NCBI GenBank assembly: GCA_022559845.1 | Contig: CM040118.1 | Coordinates: forward strand, 240,111,224-240,175,223 | Length of the DNA: 64,000 nt | Direction: 5' to 3' | DNA from: Amorphophallus konjac | Lineage: Eukaryota > Streptophyta > Magnoliopsida > Alismatales > Araceae | Shown: one piece after another, positions 1 to 11,771 of the stretch | How the letters are laid out: each line of letters starts with the position of its first letter | How positions within the stretch are numbered: position 1 is the first letter of the stretch | Program-made: the position numbers and the translations under genes | The notes under the pieces: model-generated | Told to the model about the DNA's origin: nothing | What the model saw: only the letters and a program-made list of their open reading frames with translations | Databases searched by the model: none

Positions 1-252
1 ACTCACGGTGATTCCTGGTGAGTCTTTGAGCCGCCTCCCTCATTTGAGAGTGACCCCACCCCGGAGTGTCCACCTCTAGCCTCATTCCCATTGCAGCGTG
101 CGTATATCGAATCTATACTGGATGAGCAGGTGTCGATTACGTGGAGTGGAGCGTACTCCGCGCTTCCAGGTTCGGTGACGGATCCGCCGGAGCTACTCGA
201 GCAGCCGGACCCCTTACTCGACGGGGTCGAGTTCTTCCCACCAGGGGAGAGT

Positions 253-2219
253 TGATGGGAATCGACGCCAAGAGCACTAACATTTTATTTGCATTTATGT
301 CCTTTAGTTTATTTTTATATCCTTGAGAAAGTATGTTCACAATTGTAAGGCTTTATAAGCCAATGTCTCATTCCCTAGGATTCTTTGGGTTTTTATGCAA
401 AAGTCTAGTAGGACCAGCAAGGGGCCCCCATCTCCTTTCCTATTGGTCCACCTAAGTCTTAGGGCCCATGTGGGGTCAGTCAAAGGTCCAAGGTGGGCTT
501 CTAGATGGCTTGACCATTCAAGTAGAAAATTATATTAAAAAGTCTAATATTCCAACCCTTAAAGTCCAAGATGCTTCCCCCTTATAATATAGTTTATCCC
601 ATGTTGCATTTTTTATTTTTTTTGGTCATTTGATCACATGGGGATGAAAATCCTCTCTCTCCCACGAAATTCCCAGCCCCCCACCCCTTGCCATTCTCTA
701 TATAAGCCTATGTATAGTGTCATTAGAGATATTAATGAAGAATTAAGCATTTTTGCCAAGAGCAAGCCCAAGGGCACCCCTTGTGTCTCTCCTCCCCTCT
801 TGCAGATACATTTCAGCCATTCTATGGTGTGAAGCCCTCCTCTTGGTGTGACTCCAAGAACTCCACCTATGCTGGATGTGACTTCCGGCCACCGCCTTCC
901 TTTCGTGCCGCCAACGCGCCGCCACCGCCGCTACATCGGAGTTCTACCTCCATCAGGACAGAACCTCACCTCCATATTTTTATCTTTTCTTCTTGTTGTC
1001 TGATCGAGCCTTAATTTTTAGGGTTTGTTTTGTCCATCTCCCTTAGCCTCCAGTTCAAATTTTGTGTCATTTGGAAGTCATTAGGTATTTTTCCCATATT
1101 TTTGTTTGTCCTCTTAGTAATCTGCCCTTTTGCAGATCTACGGGACAGAGCCACCTTGTCGCATTTTCCCCACCCCCTTACAAATTTTCAAAAAATCCCA
1201 AAAAATTACTCAGTGTTCCACACTTATATCCCCTTCCACCATAATTTTGGTGGAGTCTAGAAAATTCATTTTACCCTCGGTCAAAGGTCCGTTTCAGGCA
1301 GATCCCTTGCTGCCCTGTGTGTCTGTCAGTCCGAGTCAGAAACAAAAACAGTGTTACAATCATATTCATTTTCAATCCATTCAGTAGATGGAGCTGTCAA
1401 AATTTTATGTTGTAGATCTATGAGTGCTCTTTCCAACGGTACCAGCCATGCCTCGATCGACCTCTGGATCTGAGCATCGTAATTCGTGTCACCAAGGCCT
1501 AAAGATCTATTCCCTGTGCATGTCCGATATTACAGTCCATAAGATATTCAGAAATAAATATCAAAAATCAACTTCAGGAGCCGCCCCTTCAGGGAGTCGT
1601 TCAGGGACTCCCTGCCATTGTCCCAGCAAAGCGGCGCCTCCGGAAGATCTCAGGAAGGTGACATTCCTTTGGAAACCGTTGCTTGCTTTCCAGTGAGTCA
1701 GCAACTGAGTTGACGCATCATCGAGTTGGAATAGTGCCGAGTCGGACCAGCATGCCGAGTTCGTGTCGTCCGCACCTCCAGATTGCTGCCCGTCAACCCA
1801 GGGTCTGTCCTCCCGGGCCCCACTTGTAGCCCTTTACCTCCCTGCGTGGAGTGGGCAATAAAATTCACTATTGTAATTAACTTTTACCGTTGTACCGGGA
1901 GTTACCGTACTTGGCCGGGAACGTCTTCCCCACGCCTGGAGCGTGGAGGTACACTCCCTACCCTTCTCATAGGTATTGCTTTACTCGTATATTTTTGTAT
2001 ATGCCGCTGCATGAGTGATAGATTATCTAGCTTGTTATCTTTTTATCACCGCTGCGAGAGCGAGAGTGAGTGACCGTCCCGTGACTCGACCCGACTTAAC
2101 GCGGAAAGGCCGATACCCGAGACTCACTGTCGATTTCTCAACCGCGCACGGTCCAACGTTTCCCTCGCATAGGGACGATCACGAGCTAGAGTCTCAGGTC
2201 GCGTGTCCGTCCCACATCA
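253..2219 (+). repeat. 3' LTR of element A
   Basis: It starts TGATGGGAATCG right after a purine-rich tract (CCAGGGGAGAGT, 241-252) and ends CCCACATCA, so it has TG...CA ends and is 1967 bp long. It aligns along its length with the E6 LTRs: a TATA region near 699, a C+T-rich leader, the GGTCTGTCCTCCCGGGCCC region near 1802, and a shared end with GCTGCGAGAG and CCGTCCCGTGAC. The ORFs inside it are not supported as genes. Confidence 0.8.
699..705 (+). promoter_or_regulatory. TATA box of element A LTR
   Basis: TATATAA lies about 450 bp into the LTR and is followed by a leader with ATTAATGAAGA, as in both E6 LTRs (TATA at 56781 and 61299). Conservation of position across three LTRs supports a Pol II promoter core. 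Confidence 0.6.
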
Positions 2220-2651
2220 CTTTTCATCCTCAAACAGATGGTCAGACCGAAAGGATGAATCAGGTGGTAGAAGATATGCTCAGAGCTCGTATCATCGATT
2301 TTGGTGGAAGCTCGCATGATCACTTGCCTTTGGTCGAGTTTTCATACAATAATAGTTACTAGGCAAGTATACAAATGGCACCTTTCGAAGCTTTGTACGG
2401 AAGGAGTTTTCGATCATCCTTGTGATGGGATGCAGTTGGCGAGAAACAACTCTTAGGCCCATATATGGTAAGGGATACCACCGAAAATATTCAGTTGATT
2501 ATCGAGAGACTTCAAGTGGCTTAGTCTAGACAGAAGGCTTATGCTGACACAAGGAGAAGAGATCTCGAATTCCAAATCGGAGATCACGTATTTCTCAAGA
2601 TATCACCCGGACGAGGAATTAGGAGATTTGGTGTTAAGGGCAAGCTTACAC
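2220..2651 (+). pseudogene. H1 integrase fragment (Ty3/gypsy, Tekay-like)
   Basis: The reading frame shows the end of the integrase core with [19 protein letters not shown], which holds the Glu of the DDE triad, then YNNSY, MAPFEALYG and GDHVFLKISPGRGIRRFGVKG. These match the E2 and E3 polyproteins. Three in-frame nonsense codons are present: TAG at 2360, TGA at 2423 and TAG at 2522. The fragment is bounded on the left by element A and on the right by E2, and it resumes beyond E2 at 16132 in the middle of the [10 protein letters not shown] motif. The more N-terminal gag-pol of H1 is not in this window. Confidence 0.85.
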
Positions 2652-3876
2652 TGTCACGTCCCGAGCGCGGAAGCTTACCCGTGGCGCGACAGTCCTTTAT
2701 ATAGAACCAAAGCGATCTAGCTAATTAATATAGATCTTCTTTAGACAATTTAAAGAGTGCGCAAATGACTAAGCAAATTACTAAGCCTAGATTTGAAAAT
2801 AACATAAATAGTTCGAGCTATCGATTATTACAACTAACCAAAATGTCAAATTCATAGAATCAACTACTAGTCCTCACTCCTTTATTAGTTTTGATCAAAG
2901 AAAATACAAATGACATAACTGGACAACAATTGACATACGTAGGGATTACAATTTAACACAAAATAAAGGAATTACAATAACACAACATGACAATTGATGA
3001 CTCCATTCATACACTCATCACTCAGACTCATCCCCTTCTGTGTTCTGGCCGATATCCAAACTACCTGAAAAGGTTAGAAAACAACTAGATGAGCGAATCG
3101 CTCAGTAGGAATTACATCTCAAGATTTAACATGCTTTAAGTGAATTACAAGTTCATTTAATGTGGGTAATCTATGCATGCAGACAGATAGACATCAAGGA
3201 ATCGTAAGATCAACAAGAGTAGAAAGTGAGAGCATATAGATTTCGCATTTTCAAGTAGTAGTAGCAAGTGATAGCAAATGATATCAAGCAAGTGATAACT
3301 GAGGAGTAATAATTGGAATAACAACATGTCAATCAAGAAATAGTAAGCAAAGTAATTTCAAGCATGTATAACTGGAATTGACTACTTATCAATTCATTCA
3401 AGTAAACACTTTTACCCTTCTGTGGGTCTCAAGTCAATCAATCAAGTAATATCACGAGAATGAGTGGAATGCCTTAAGTCTAGCAAGCAAGTACTCCGGT
3501 GCAGTACTAAACACCATGGTCAATAAACTTCCATGGGCACAAGTGCCTTCGGGTGCTCCTCCCAGGACCAGACCGGGCCCTATCTGCACAGTATTGGTCA
3601 TGTTTGTCGACATCCACTCTCATTTATAGCCAATATAGAATTTCAAGGCTTGACCAGTAGGAGATATAAGGTAGATTTTGCGGAATAGAAGTCAAGAACT
3701 CACATTATGTAGGAAAATCAATTTAAATCATGCGACATGTTAAAGGGTAAAATCAATCCAAATTATGAGACATGTTAAAATCAGAAATTGTATTAGACCA
3801 AATTGGCGCCCTTGGGTTAAGCAGGTTTACAAGTGGGTGATTTGGTGTAATTTTCTAAAATTTCAATTTTTTTTTG

Positions 3877-3935
3877 ACGATGCCATCAGGCGTCTTAAAT
3901 TCTGAAATTGGCACCCTGGTCAGGGGCGTCAATGG
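3877..3935 (-). repeat. GGCGTC/GACGCC dyads in E2 LTR
   Basis: Two partly palindromic pairs, GATGCCATCAGGCGTC and GGCACCCTGGTCAGGGGCGTC, lie close together. The same segment is at about 12970-13030 in the other E2 LTR. They resemble the GGGCGCTA dyads of the H1 LTR, in keeping with H1 and E2 being related families. Confidence 0.5.
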
Positions 3936-4065
3936 GGGTTACTATTTCTCAGTATAAAAATTGTAAGATTTTCATGATTTAGTTCAATAGTTATGGATTT
4001 TGAATGGGTTAAACAATTAATATGGAGATTTACTACTTGCTTAACTTTGGTAACTGACACATTCT

Positions 4066-4540
4066 AATAGGTCGTTAGAACACTTAAAATGGATAGTAAT
4101 ATGTTCTAACATATATATGTTTCTAACATGTTGGCTAACTAGTAATATATTCTAATGTATTCTAACAGGTTGCAAGTGGTCTAACTAGTAATATGTTCTA
4201 ACATTTTCTAACATATAGGTTGGCTAACTAAACAGGTTGTTAGCCGGATCGCTAACATGGTCAAACAGGTTACAGGTTAATATGTTCTAACATATTCTAA
4301 CAGTTTAACAGGTTGGCTAATTAGTAATATATTCTAACATATTCTAACATATTTTAGGTTGGTATATTCTAATATATACCAAGGCAGCATGTCCGTGCAT
4401 GTTACATTCTAACATTTTCTAACAGGTTGCAGGTTGGTAACTAGTCTAACAGGTTGGTATATATTCTAACACTTTTCTAATTATTAAGAGTTACAGGTTG
4501 GCTAACTATTAATAACATTTTCTAGCATATTCTGATTGGT
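4066..4540 (-). repeat. TTCTAACA / AGGTTGGCTAACTA reiterated array in E2 3' LTR
   Basis: About 475 bases are made largely of the words TTCTAACA, TATTCTAACATA, AACAGGTTG and GGCTAACTA in irregular order, more than 20 words in all. It is not a clean tandem repeat: spacing varies and the words mix. The same array occurs at about 13157-13655 in the 5' LTR with small differences, so it predates the insertion. Confidence 0.7.
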
Positions 4541-6049
4541 ATATATTAGAATATATACCAAGGTAGCAGGTCTTCCCTCGGTTAAATTAATTTTTTTTAT
4601 GCTTTCAAAAATTAATTTACTAAAAATAAAAATTATTTCATACAAAAATAATTTTTCAGTATTATAATATCTGAAATATAGAAATATACTTTTAGGTTAA
4701 CTTAGAATATTTTAATATGATGCTATACACATAACATGGCTGAACAAGTTTAATTAAGATGGCTAAACATTTAATTTGTTGTCTAAACAGTGAATAGTCT
4801 TTGACAGGTTTAAGATGTTTAAACAGTGAATGCAAATGTTGATAGATACGACATTAACAAGTTTAATACTTGTCTACACAATAGAAATGACTCAAAGTGA
4901 ACTTTCGTAGCGTATTATTTGATTCAATTGTAATGTTGTGTTAAACAAGTTTATGGTAGCTTCTGTTATAACAGACGTGAGCTCTTGTTTGCACAACAGA
5001 TGTGAGCTCTTATTTTATAAGAGACTTGACTCAAATATACTTCTAAACATGCCTTGGATCAGACATGTCTGCCTAAAACACTTAATATGAAGATTTACTT
5101 CGATTAACTTTGGTAACTAACATGTTCTCACAGGTTGGCTACAGAGATGATTGATTATGGATTCCAAAAGCATGATAGATCTCTACAAGTCAGGATAAAA
5201 CATGCTATATAGACAATAATATCTCATGGAGATGAGCCTAATTAACTAGATTGCTTGGTTAATTAGCTACTGGTTTAGTTAAAAGATGAGAACACCTACC
5301 TTTCTGAGATGACCACTAGGTACAGGCAAAAGAAAAGGGCATCTTTCTTCCCTCCTCTGCAACCTCTGCAACTTCAGAGAATGCTCCCCCTTCTCTGCAG
5401 CAAGCCTTCGGAAGAATGGAGGGAGTCTCAATATAGAGAATATTATAGTGTTTTGGGTAGACAGGAGGGGAATAAGATCCGAAATCATAGCGTCCCATGG
5501 CCATACTATAGTGCGATGCCAACAAAAAGGGGTTGTATGTGTCGGAAATGACACATGATAATGGGGTGCCAACTATGGTTTGTCTGGGCACACCACTATA
5601 ATGATTACAATGTTTAGAAATTTTATATCTAATGAACCGTGTTAATAAAAATAGTAAAGTACATATTTTTATGATCCCTAGATTTTTCTGATATTTATCA
5701 AAATTTTATTTTATTAAAATATGCCAGAATAAAATTCAACCTGAAACTCCGTATCTAACTTTAAAGATTTTTATCTTTAAAAATTGATGGAATCAGTTTA
5801 TGAAATTTCATGGCTAGGATCCTTATATTTTTCTCTTATTTTTTATAAAATCTATTTCTCAAAATTTTCTTTAAATAAAACTGACACTATTCATGTACCT
5901 AAGGTTAGTGCAAAACTTATTCAAGCGTAGGTATAGGTCAATATACTTCCAGTGCAAACGATCACGATCAAGGGCTTGAACAACACTTCCAGTACAACCA
6001 GTGCTCTTCATGCATATACATAGTCAATGCATTGATTTGTCGCGCACAC

Positions 6050-6812
6050 ACACTAAGTCTATACATCCTTCACTTCAAAGTCTGTACATCGCATGCCTGA
6101 GCATCCCTCTTCAATGTGCATACTTTCATATATGCATTTGAGCATCATTATAGAAAGTCTGTACATCGCCTTGTAGCATGCACGCATTCAAAGTCTATAC
6201 ACTCCTTGCCATTGCATGCATTCAAAGTCTGTACACTCTTCTCGCAAGTCTGTACATCGTCTTGTAGCATGCACGCATTCAAAGTCTATACATTCCTATC
6301 TTTACCTACGTTCACTGGTTTAGCAAACACACAAGTCTATACATTGGTTGCATAGCTTGCCATGCATAGCCGGTGCATTCCTCCTTTGCTACAAACTCAA
6401 AGTCTGTACATCGTCTGCTAGTACACACGCAGAGTCTGTACATTGTCCATTTGCTGCAACTCAAAGTCTATACATCGTCTGCTAGCACACACGCAGAGTC
6501 TGTACATTGTCCATTTGCTGCAACTCAAAGTCTATACATTGGCTGGTTGCTGCAACCCAAAGTCTGTGCATTGGCTCGTTGCATGCATACACAAAATCTG
6601 CACATTCTCCGTTGATAAGTCGGTACATCATTACTCAAAGTCTATACATTGTTTTCATAGGCACATTAAGTCCATACATTCGTTCATGGCATGTCTGAGC
6701 ATCTATTTCCAATGTACATACCTTACTATCTGCATTTGTGCAATCCTTCAGGCAAAGTCTATACATTGCTTGTTGTTGTGTTCGTGCATCAATTTACCAA
6801 GTCTATATATTG
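6050..6812 (-). repeat. AAAGTCTATACATTG word array in E2 3' LTR U3
   Basis: About 20 copies of AAAGTCT(A/G)TACAT(T/C)G occur in one orientation at 20-65 base intervals, for example near 6078, 6158, 6190, 6281, 6397, 6464, 6526, 6636 and 6756. Spacer words such as GCATGCA recur between them. On the element's sense strand the word is CAATGTATAGACTTT and the array lies 290-1050 bases from the LTR start, so in U3. The 5' LTR has a matching array at 15137-15850. Long ORFs rich in KSIH/SLYI here are translations of the repeat, not genes. Confidence 0.85.
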
Positions 6813-7099
6813 TGTTGCATATAGGTTTCTGCCTCAGTGCAAGTTTTGCTAGCCTATAACGTAAACTTATTTGGCACAAAAGGTAAATGGTGGATGCTGG
6901 GATTGGAACTCTGGTCACTAGGTTGAAAGGCACATCACTTAACCAACTACACTAGGAAATCACTTGTTAAGTGAATAATCTTTACATATGATAACTCCGT
7001 GTTCCAACTTCTTACTTAAGCTTCCTCTAGAGTTTATCTAATATATTTTTTTTATTTGAGAAATATTATTAATAATTTTTTTTTATACGGGGTGCTACA

Positions 7100-7112
7100 C
7101 CCTCCCCCACTT
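7100..7112 (-). other. Polypurine tract of E2
   Basis: On the minus strand AAGTGGGGGAGGG directly precedes the 3' LTR start TGTAGCACC. The same PPT sequence precedes the H1 LTR (16535-16547) and the E3 LTR (24668-24680), which ties the three elements together. Confidence 0.85.
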
Positions 7113-7179
7113 AAAAGAATTTGGTCCCCCAAATTCAATTGCATATATGGAGACAAGGAGGGTGAGAATTACTTACGGA

Positions 7180-10100
7180 CTAGAATAATTCTGGAAATCT
7201 CCTTCTCATAGACTCCTCGGTTTCCCATGTAGCTTCTTGTTCTAATCATCGATTCCATTGAATTTTAACCATAGGGATCGTCTTGTTCCTTAGAACTCGG
7301 ATTTCTTGGTCGAGGATCTTTACTGGCCTTTGCTCATAGGTAAGGTCCTTCTGTATCACCAAGTCAGTGTGATCGATGACGTGGAGAGGATCGTGCACAT
7401 ACTTCTTCAGTATAGAAATATGGAATACATTGTGCACTTCCGAGAGTTGAGGAGGTAAGGCAATGCGGTAAGCCACCTCGCCCACTCTTTCCAATACTTC
7501 AAATGGACCGATAAACCTTGGTGTAAGCTTACCCTTAACACCGAATCTTCTAATACCTCGGTCGGGAGATACCTTGAGAAATATATGGTCACCCACTTGA
7601 AATTCCAAATCTCTCCTTCTGTTATCAGCATAAGATTTTTGCCTGCATTGAGCTACCTTGAGACTGTCTCTGATAAGGTGTATCTTTTCAGTTGAATCTC
7701 TAACCATATCTGGGCCTAGAAGTTGTCTTTCACCGACTTCATCCCAGCATATTGGAGATCGACAACTCCTGCCATAAAGTGCCTCGGAAGGTGCCATCTG
7801 GATACTGGCTTGATAACTGTTATTGTAGGCAAATTTGACTAAGGCTAAGTGGTCATGCCAGCTTCCGCCGAAATCTATAATGCATGCTCTTAACATATCT
7901 TCAACAACCTGATTTGTCCTTTCAGTCTGACCATCCGTCTGGGGATGGAAAGCAGTGCTGAAATTAAGTTTCGTCCCTAGAGAGTGTTGTATACCCTTCC
8001 AAAAATAAGAAGTAAAGCGCGGGTCTCGATCAGATACTATAGACACAGGAATTCCATGCAATCTAGTAACCTCATTGATATATAGGGCAACAAGAACATC
8101 AACCTACCACCGACTCTTGATAGGCAAGAAATGAGCCGATTTAGTAAGGCGATCGATGATTACCCAAATTCTATCATATCCGCCCCTAGACTTGGGCAAA
8201 CCCATGATAAAGTCCATACCGATGTCTTCCCATTTCCACTTGGGGATATCTAGTGGATGCAATCTTCCAGCGGGCTTCTGATGTTCCGCCTTCACTTGTT
8301 CGCATGTCAAGCATCTAGATACGAAGTCTGCTATCTCCCTTTTCATGTTGGGCCACCAAAAGGTTCTTTTTATGTCTTAGTACATCTTAGTGGCTCCAGG
8401 GTGGATCGTATACCTCGATCGGTGAGCTTCTTCAAGAATCCTCTTCTTCAGCTCAGGACTATCTGGTACACATGTCCGTTCATGGTATAATAATCTGCCA
8501 TCGAGTGCCAACTTGAAATCAGATTTCTCGTCCAGCTTTTCTTTTATTTCCACTAGGGTAGGATCTTCTTCTTGCAACCTCTTGATTTCAGCTAGCAAAT
8601 CCAGATGCACACTTATGAGAGATAGAGTAATACACCCGTCATTCTCATCCATGCATATATTGAGTTCAGAGAATTTTTCCAACAGCTTCCATTCTTGAAC
8701 CATACAGTTGGTTACTAGGGCTCTCGACTTCTGACTAAGGGCATCTGCTACGGAATTACCCTTACCAGGATGATATTGTATAGTGAAGTCAAAATCCTTG
8801 AGATACTCGAGCCAACGCCTTTGTCGCAAGTTCAGCTCCCTCTGAGAGAATACATATTTAAGGCTTTTATGATCGGAGTATACGGTGAATTGCTCTCCGT
8901 AGAGATAGTGCCTCTAGATCTTTAAAGCCAATACCACAGCGGCTAGTTCCAAATCATGCACAGGGTAGTTTTCTTTATGCTTCTTTAATTACTGGGAAGA
9001 GTATGCAATGACTCTTCCATTCTGCATCAATACACATCCGAGGCCGATACCAGATGCATCGGTATATACCTCGTACTTCTCTCCTTCAATTGGTAGAGAT
9101 AAGACCGGAGCAGTAGTCAAGAGATCCTTCAAAGTTAGGAAACTCTTCTCACAGTCTTCACTCCATTCATAAGGCACTTCCTTGCGAGTCAATCTGGTAA
9201 GAGGGACATCAATCTTGGAGAAGTCCTTAATAAAACGCCGGTAGTAGCCAGCTAGACCCAAGAAGCTACGAATCTCCATTGCATTCGTTGGTCGTCCCCA
9301 ATTTTGTACAGCTTCGACCTTCGCAGGATCAACAGAAATTCCATTCTTTGATATGACATGGCCTAAGAAGGACACTTCTTCAAGCTAGAACTGGCATTTG
9401 CTGAATTTGGCATATAGCTTGTTGTCTCGCAATATCTGTAATGCCTTCTTGAGATGCACTTCATGATCTTCTTCAGTTTTTGAATAGATCAATATATCAT
9501 TGATAAAGACCACAATAAATTGGTCTAAATAAGGCCTGTAGATGTTGTTCATTAACTGCATAAAAGCTGCGGGGGCATTTGTTAGTCCAAAAGGCATAAC
9601 AGTAAATTCGTAATGCCCATACCTGCTCCGAAATGCAGTTTTGTATATGTCTTCTTCTTTGATCCTCAATTGGTTGTGACCAGACCGAAGATCAATCTTG
9701 GAGAAATAGTTAGCTCCAGACAATTGGTCGAATAGCTCATCAATTCTCGGCAGCGGGTGCTTGTTCTTGATTGTAAGATGGTTCAACTGCCGATAATCAA
9801 TGCATAGCCTCAATGTTCCATCCTTCTTTTTAACAAAGAGCACGGGTGCTCCCCAGGGGGAAGTACTCGGCCTAATGAATCCCTTTTTCAGTAAATCCAT
9901 TAGCTGCTCTTTTAGCTCCTTCAACTCGGCGGGAGACATTCTATAAGGTGCCTTAGACACAGGACCGGCACCAGGAATAATGTCGATAGTGAACAACACT
10001 TCCCTCTCTGGGGGTAAACCAGGTAATTCTTCAGGAAAAACATCTGAAAAGTCCCGAATTACACGGATGTCTTCAATTTCAGTCTTCTCGACTTCCATGG

Positions 10101-11565
10101 CAGTCACAAAAGCTATGAAAGCCACACATCCTTTATTCACAAGTTTGCTAGCTCGAAGAGCTGAGATGAGAGGGGATTTATTCCGAGGGCTAACATAAAC
10201 TAACTCGGAATAATCCGTAAAAGTTATCTTGCCATGCCGGCAGTCTACCGTTGCTTGGTAGGTGGATAACCAGTTAGCTCCTAATATGACATCATAATGC
10301 TCCATATCAAGGCATATCAGGTCGACTGGCAGATTGTTACCTTGGACCATAACCTCACAACTTGGGTAGTGATGCATGATATCAGACTTGTTTCCAAGAG
10401 GTGTAGATATTACGAAATCTAACCATTCAGGTTCTTTAGAAAATGAGGCAGTAAATCTCTTGGAAACAAATGAATGAGTTGCACCAGTATCAAATAGAAC
10501 TTTAGCAGGTTTAGAGCAAACAGTTAATGTACCTTCCACGATTCCTCCTTCCATGGGTTCCGTCCCTTGAATAGCTTGTAGACGGCCTTTATTCTTTACC
10601 AGACGCTTCTCGTCTTTGTTGGCTTGATCCTTCATCAAGGGGCAGTCGGGGATTCAATGCTCTCGACTCCCACATCAGAGACACGCTCCCAGTTTCCTCC
10701 AGCATTCCTCAGTCTTATGACCAGCCTTGTCACAATACTTGTAAATTTCCTTGGAAGGTGTGATGGCGGAGGAAGGCTTATTGTCGATTGTGGAGAAGGG
10801 CTTGTTGCTTTTCTGGAACCTCTTCTCTTTGGAAAATTCTCCTCCATTGAAGAATCGCTTCTTGCCAAATGGTGGTTTGAAGCTTCTCGGACTAGGGACG
10901 GGTTTCTTCTTGTCCTTGCCTCGAATCCTTTCAGAGAATTCAATGGCATCTTCCAACAATTGAGCACGCCGAACCATTTCCGAATAGACTTGGATGTCCA
11001 TTGGCGCAAGTTGTGTAATATATTGGGGCCGTAGCCTGTTGAGGAATCTCCTTGCTTTCATCTTTTCCATACACACCAAGTGGGGTGCATAACGTGAAAG
11101 TCTTGAGAATTGGGCCTCATATTCGGCCACCTTCATGCTCCGTTGCTTTAACGCGGCAAATTCCACGGCCTTCTTCTCTTGAACACGGTCAGAAAAATAC
11201 TTGCTGTTGTAGTGTTCAACAAACTCCGCCCATGTGACATGGTTGTCGGGCAGTGTTGCTTCTACGGATTCCCACCAGCATCGAGCATCCCGTTCCAGTT
11301 GGAACGTAGCCAATAGAACCTTCTCTGTATCCGTGCATTGCATTACACGGAAGATCCTCTCAATTTCCTTCAGCCAATTCTCGGCATCATCGGGGTCTAC
11401 CGAACCCGTGAATCTTGATGGGTTCATGTTACGAAAATCCCGGTGATGGTCACCTGCTCCACGGTGAGCACCGCCAGCACCGCCTTGCGCCACTTGCTGT
11501 AGCGCCTGCGTAAGTCCTTACATAGTGCGCTGCATCTCGCGCCATTGTGCTCTTTCAGCGGCCAT
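7180..11565 (-). pseudogene. E2 gag-pol polyprotein with nine nonsense codons
   Basis: One frame of about 1461 codons runs from an ATG at 11565 to TAG at 7180. Order: Retrotrans_gag domain (about 11440-10900), CCHC knuckle region (10740-10640), aspartic protease ([13 protein letters not shown]), RT (10000-9380), RNase H ([11 protein letters not shown]), integrase with HHCC zinc finger and DDE core (8470-7600), and chromodomain (about 7330-7180). Nonsense codons lie at 11520, 10677, 10656, 9387, 8991, 8916, 8379, 8106 and 7248. The RT box reads FIND where FIDD is expected (codon 9501-9499), so a catalytic Asp is lost. No frameshift was found. Several stops fit C-to-T change at CGA or G-to-A change at TGG, as expected after cytosine methylation. 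The single gag-pol frame is normal for chromoviruses. Confidence 0.9.
11518..11520 (-). other. Premature stop near the E2 gag start
   Basis: TAA is codon 16 after the ATG at 11565, within the QWREMQRTM stretch. Upstream residues align with the Gag start of this family, so the ATG at 11565 is preferred over a later one. Translation could only restart downstream. Confidence 0.7.
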
Positions 11566-11751
11566 AATCCTACAAAAGAATTAAGGTGAAATAAATATTG
11601 GGTTTCATTATTATGGGGTCAATTGTCATTGTTAAACTTAACCCTTGGCTTTACCCATCTCACTAGGTAAGATCTAAACCTATCCATAGGCAATTCTATT
11701 AGACATTTCTATCTTTGGACTCGGGTTTTTACCTAGGAAATTGAAATCCTA

Positions 11752-11764
11752 GGCTCAGATATCA
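11752..11764 (-). other. Primer-binding site of E2 (degenerate, tRNA-iMet type)
   Basis: On the minus strand, just inside the 5' LTR, TGATATCTGAGCC resembles the initiator-Met PBS TGGTATCAGAGCC with two mismatches. E3 has the canonical sequence at the equivalent place. The mismatches are consistent with decay after insertion. Confidence 0.65.
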
Positions 11765-11771
11765 AGAAAGT

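Larger units (their letters stand above)
1..2219 (+). mobile_element. Element A: 3' part of a gypsy-type LTR element related to E6
   Basis: Positions 1-252 match, by eye, the last ~240 bases of the internal region of E6 (about 60520-60758), including the phrase CGGTGATTCCT and the run-up to the PPT. They are followed by a full LTR. The 5' LTR and coding part lie left of the window, so its autonomy cannot be judged. It sits in H1 integrase: H1 coding sequence starts immediately after the LTR. The 5 bases after the LTR (CTTTT, 2220-2224) are the right-hand TSD; the left copy is outside the window. It is diverged from E6 (clearly related, not near-identical), so it is a separate subfamily. Confidence 0.8.
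2652..7099 (-). repeat. 3' LTR of E2
   Basis: Read on the minus strand it starts TGTAGCACCCCGTATAAAA next to the PPT and ends GCTCGGGACGTGACA. It contains, in sense order, the GTCTATACA word array (6812-6050), a ~300-base segment near 5279-5600 whose short ORFs have no known relative, the TTCTAACA-rich array (4540-4066) and GCGCC dyads (3935-3877). The same blocks occur in the same order in the other LTR. Sense-strand ORFs here are short and unconvincing. Confidence 0.92.

Noticed and set aside
5279..5591. ORFs of 80-97 codons inside the E2 LTR (also 14374-14703)
   Set aside because: Open on both strands, no recognised domain, and present in both LTRs only because these are copies.
6050..6812. 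CRISPR-like array
   Set aside because: Words are too short and degenerate, spacing is irregular, there are no cas genes, and the context is a plant LTR.
6116..6859. ORFs of 79-138 codons rich in KSIH and SLYI (repeated at 15200-15879)
   Set aside because: They are frame translations of the GTCTATACA word array; open in several frames, and no protein family is recognisable.
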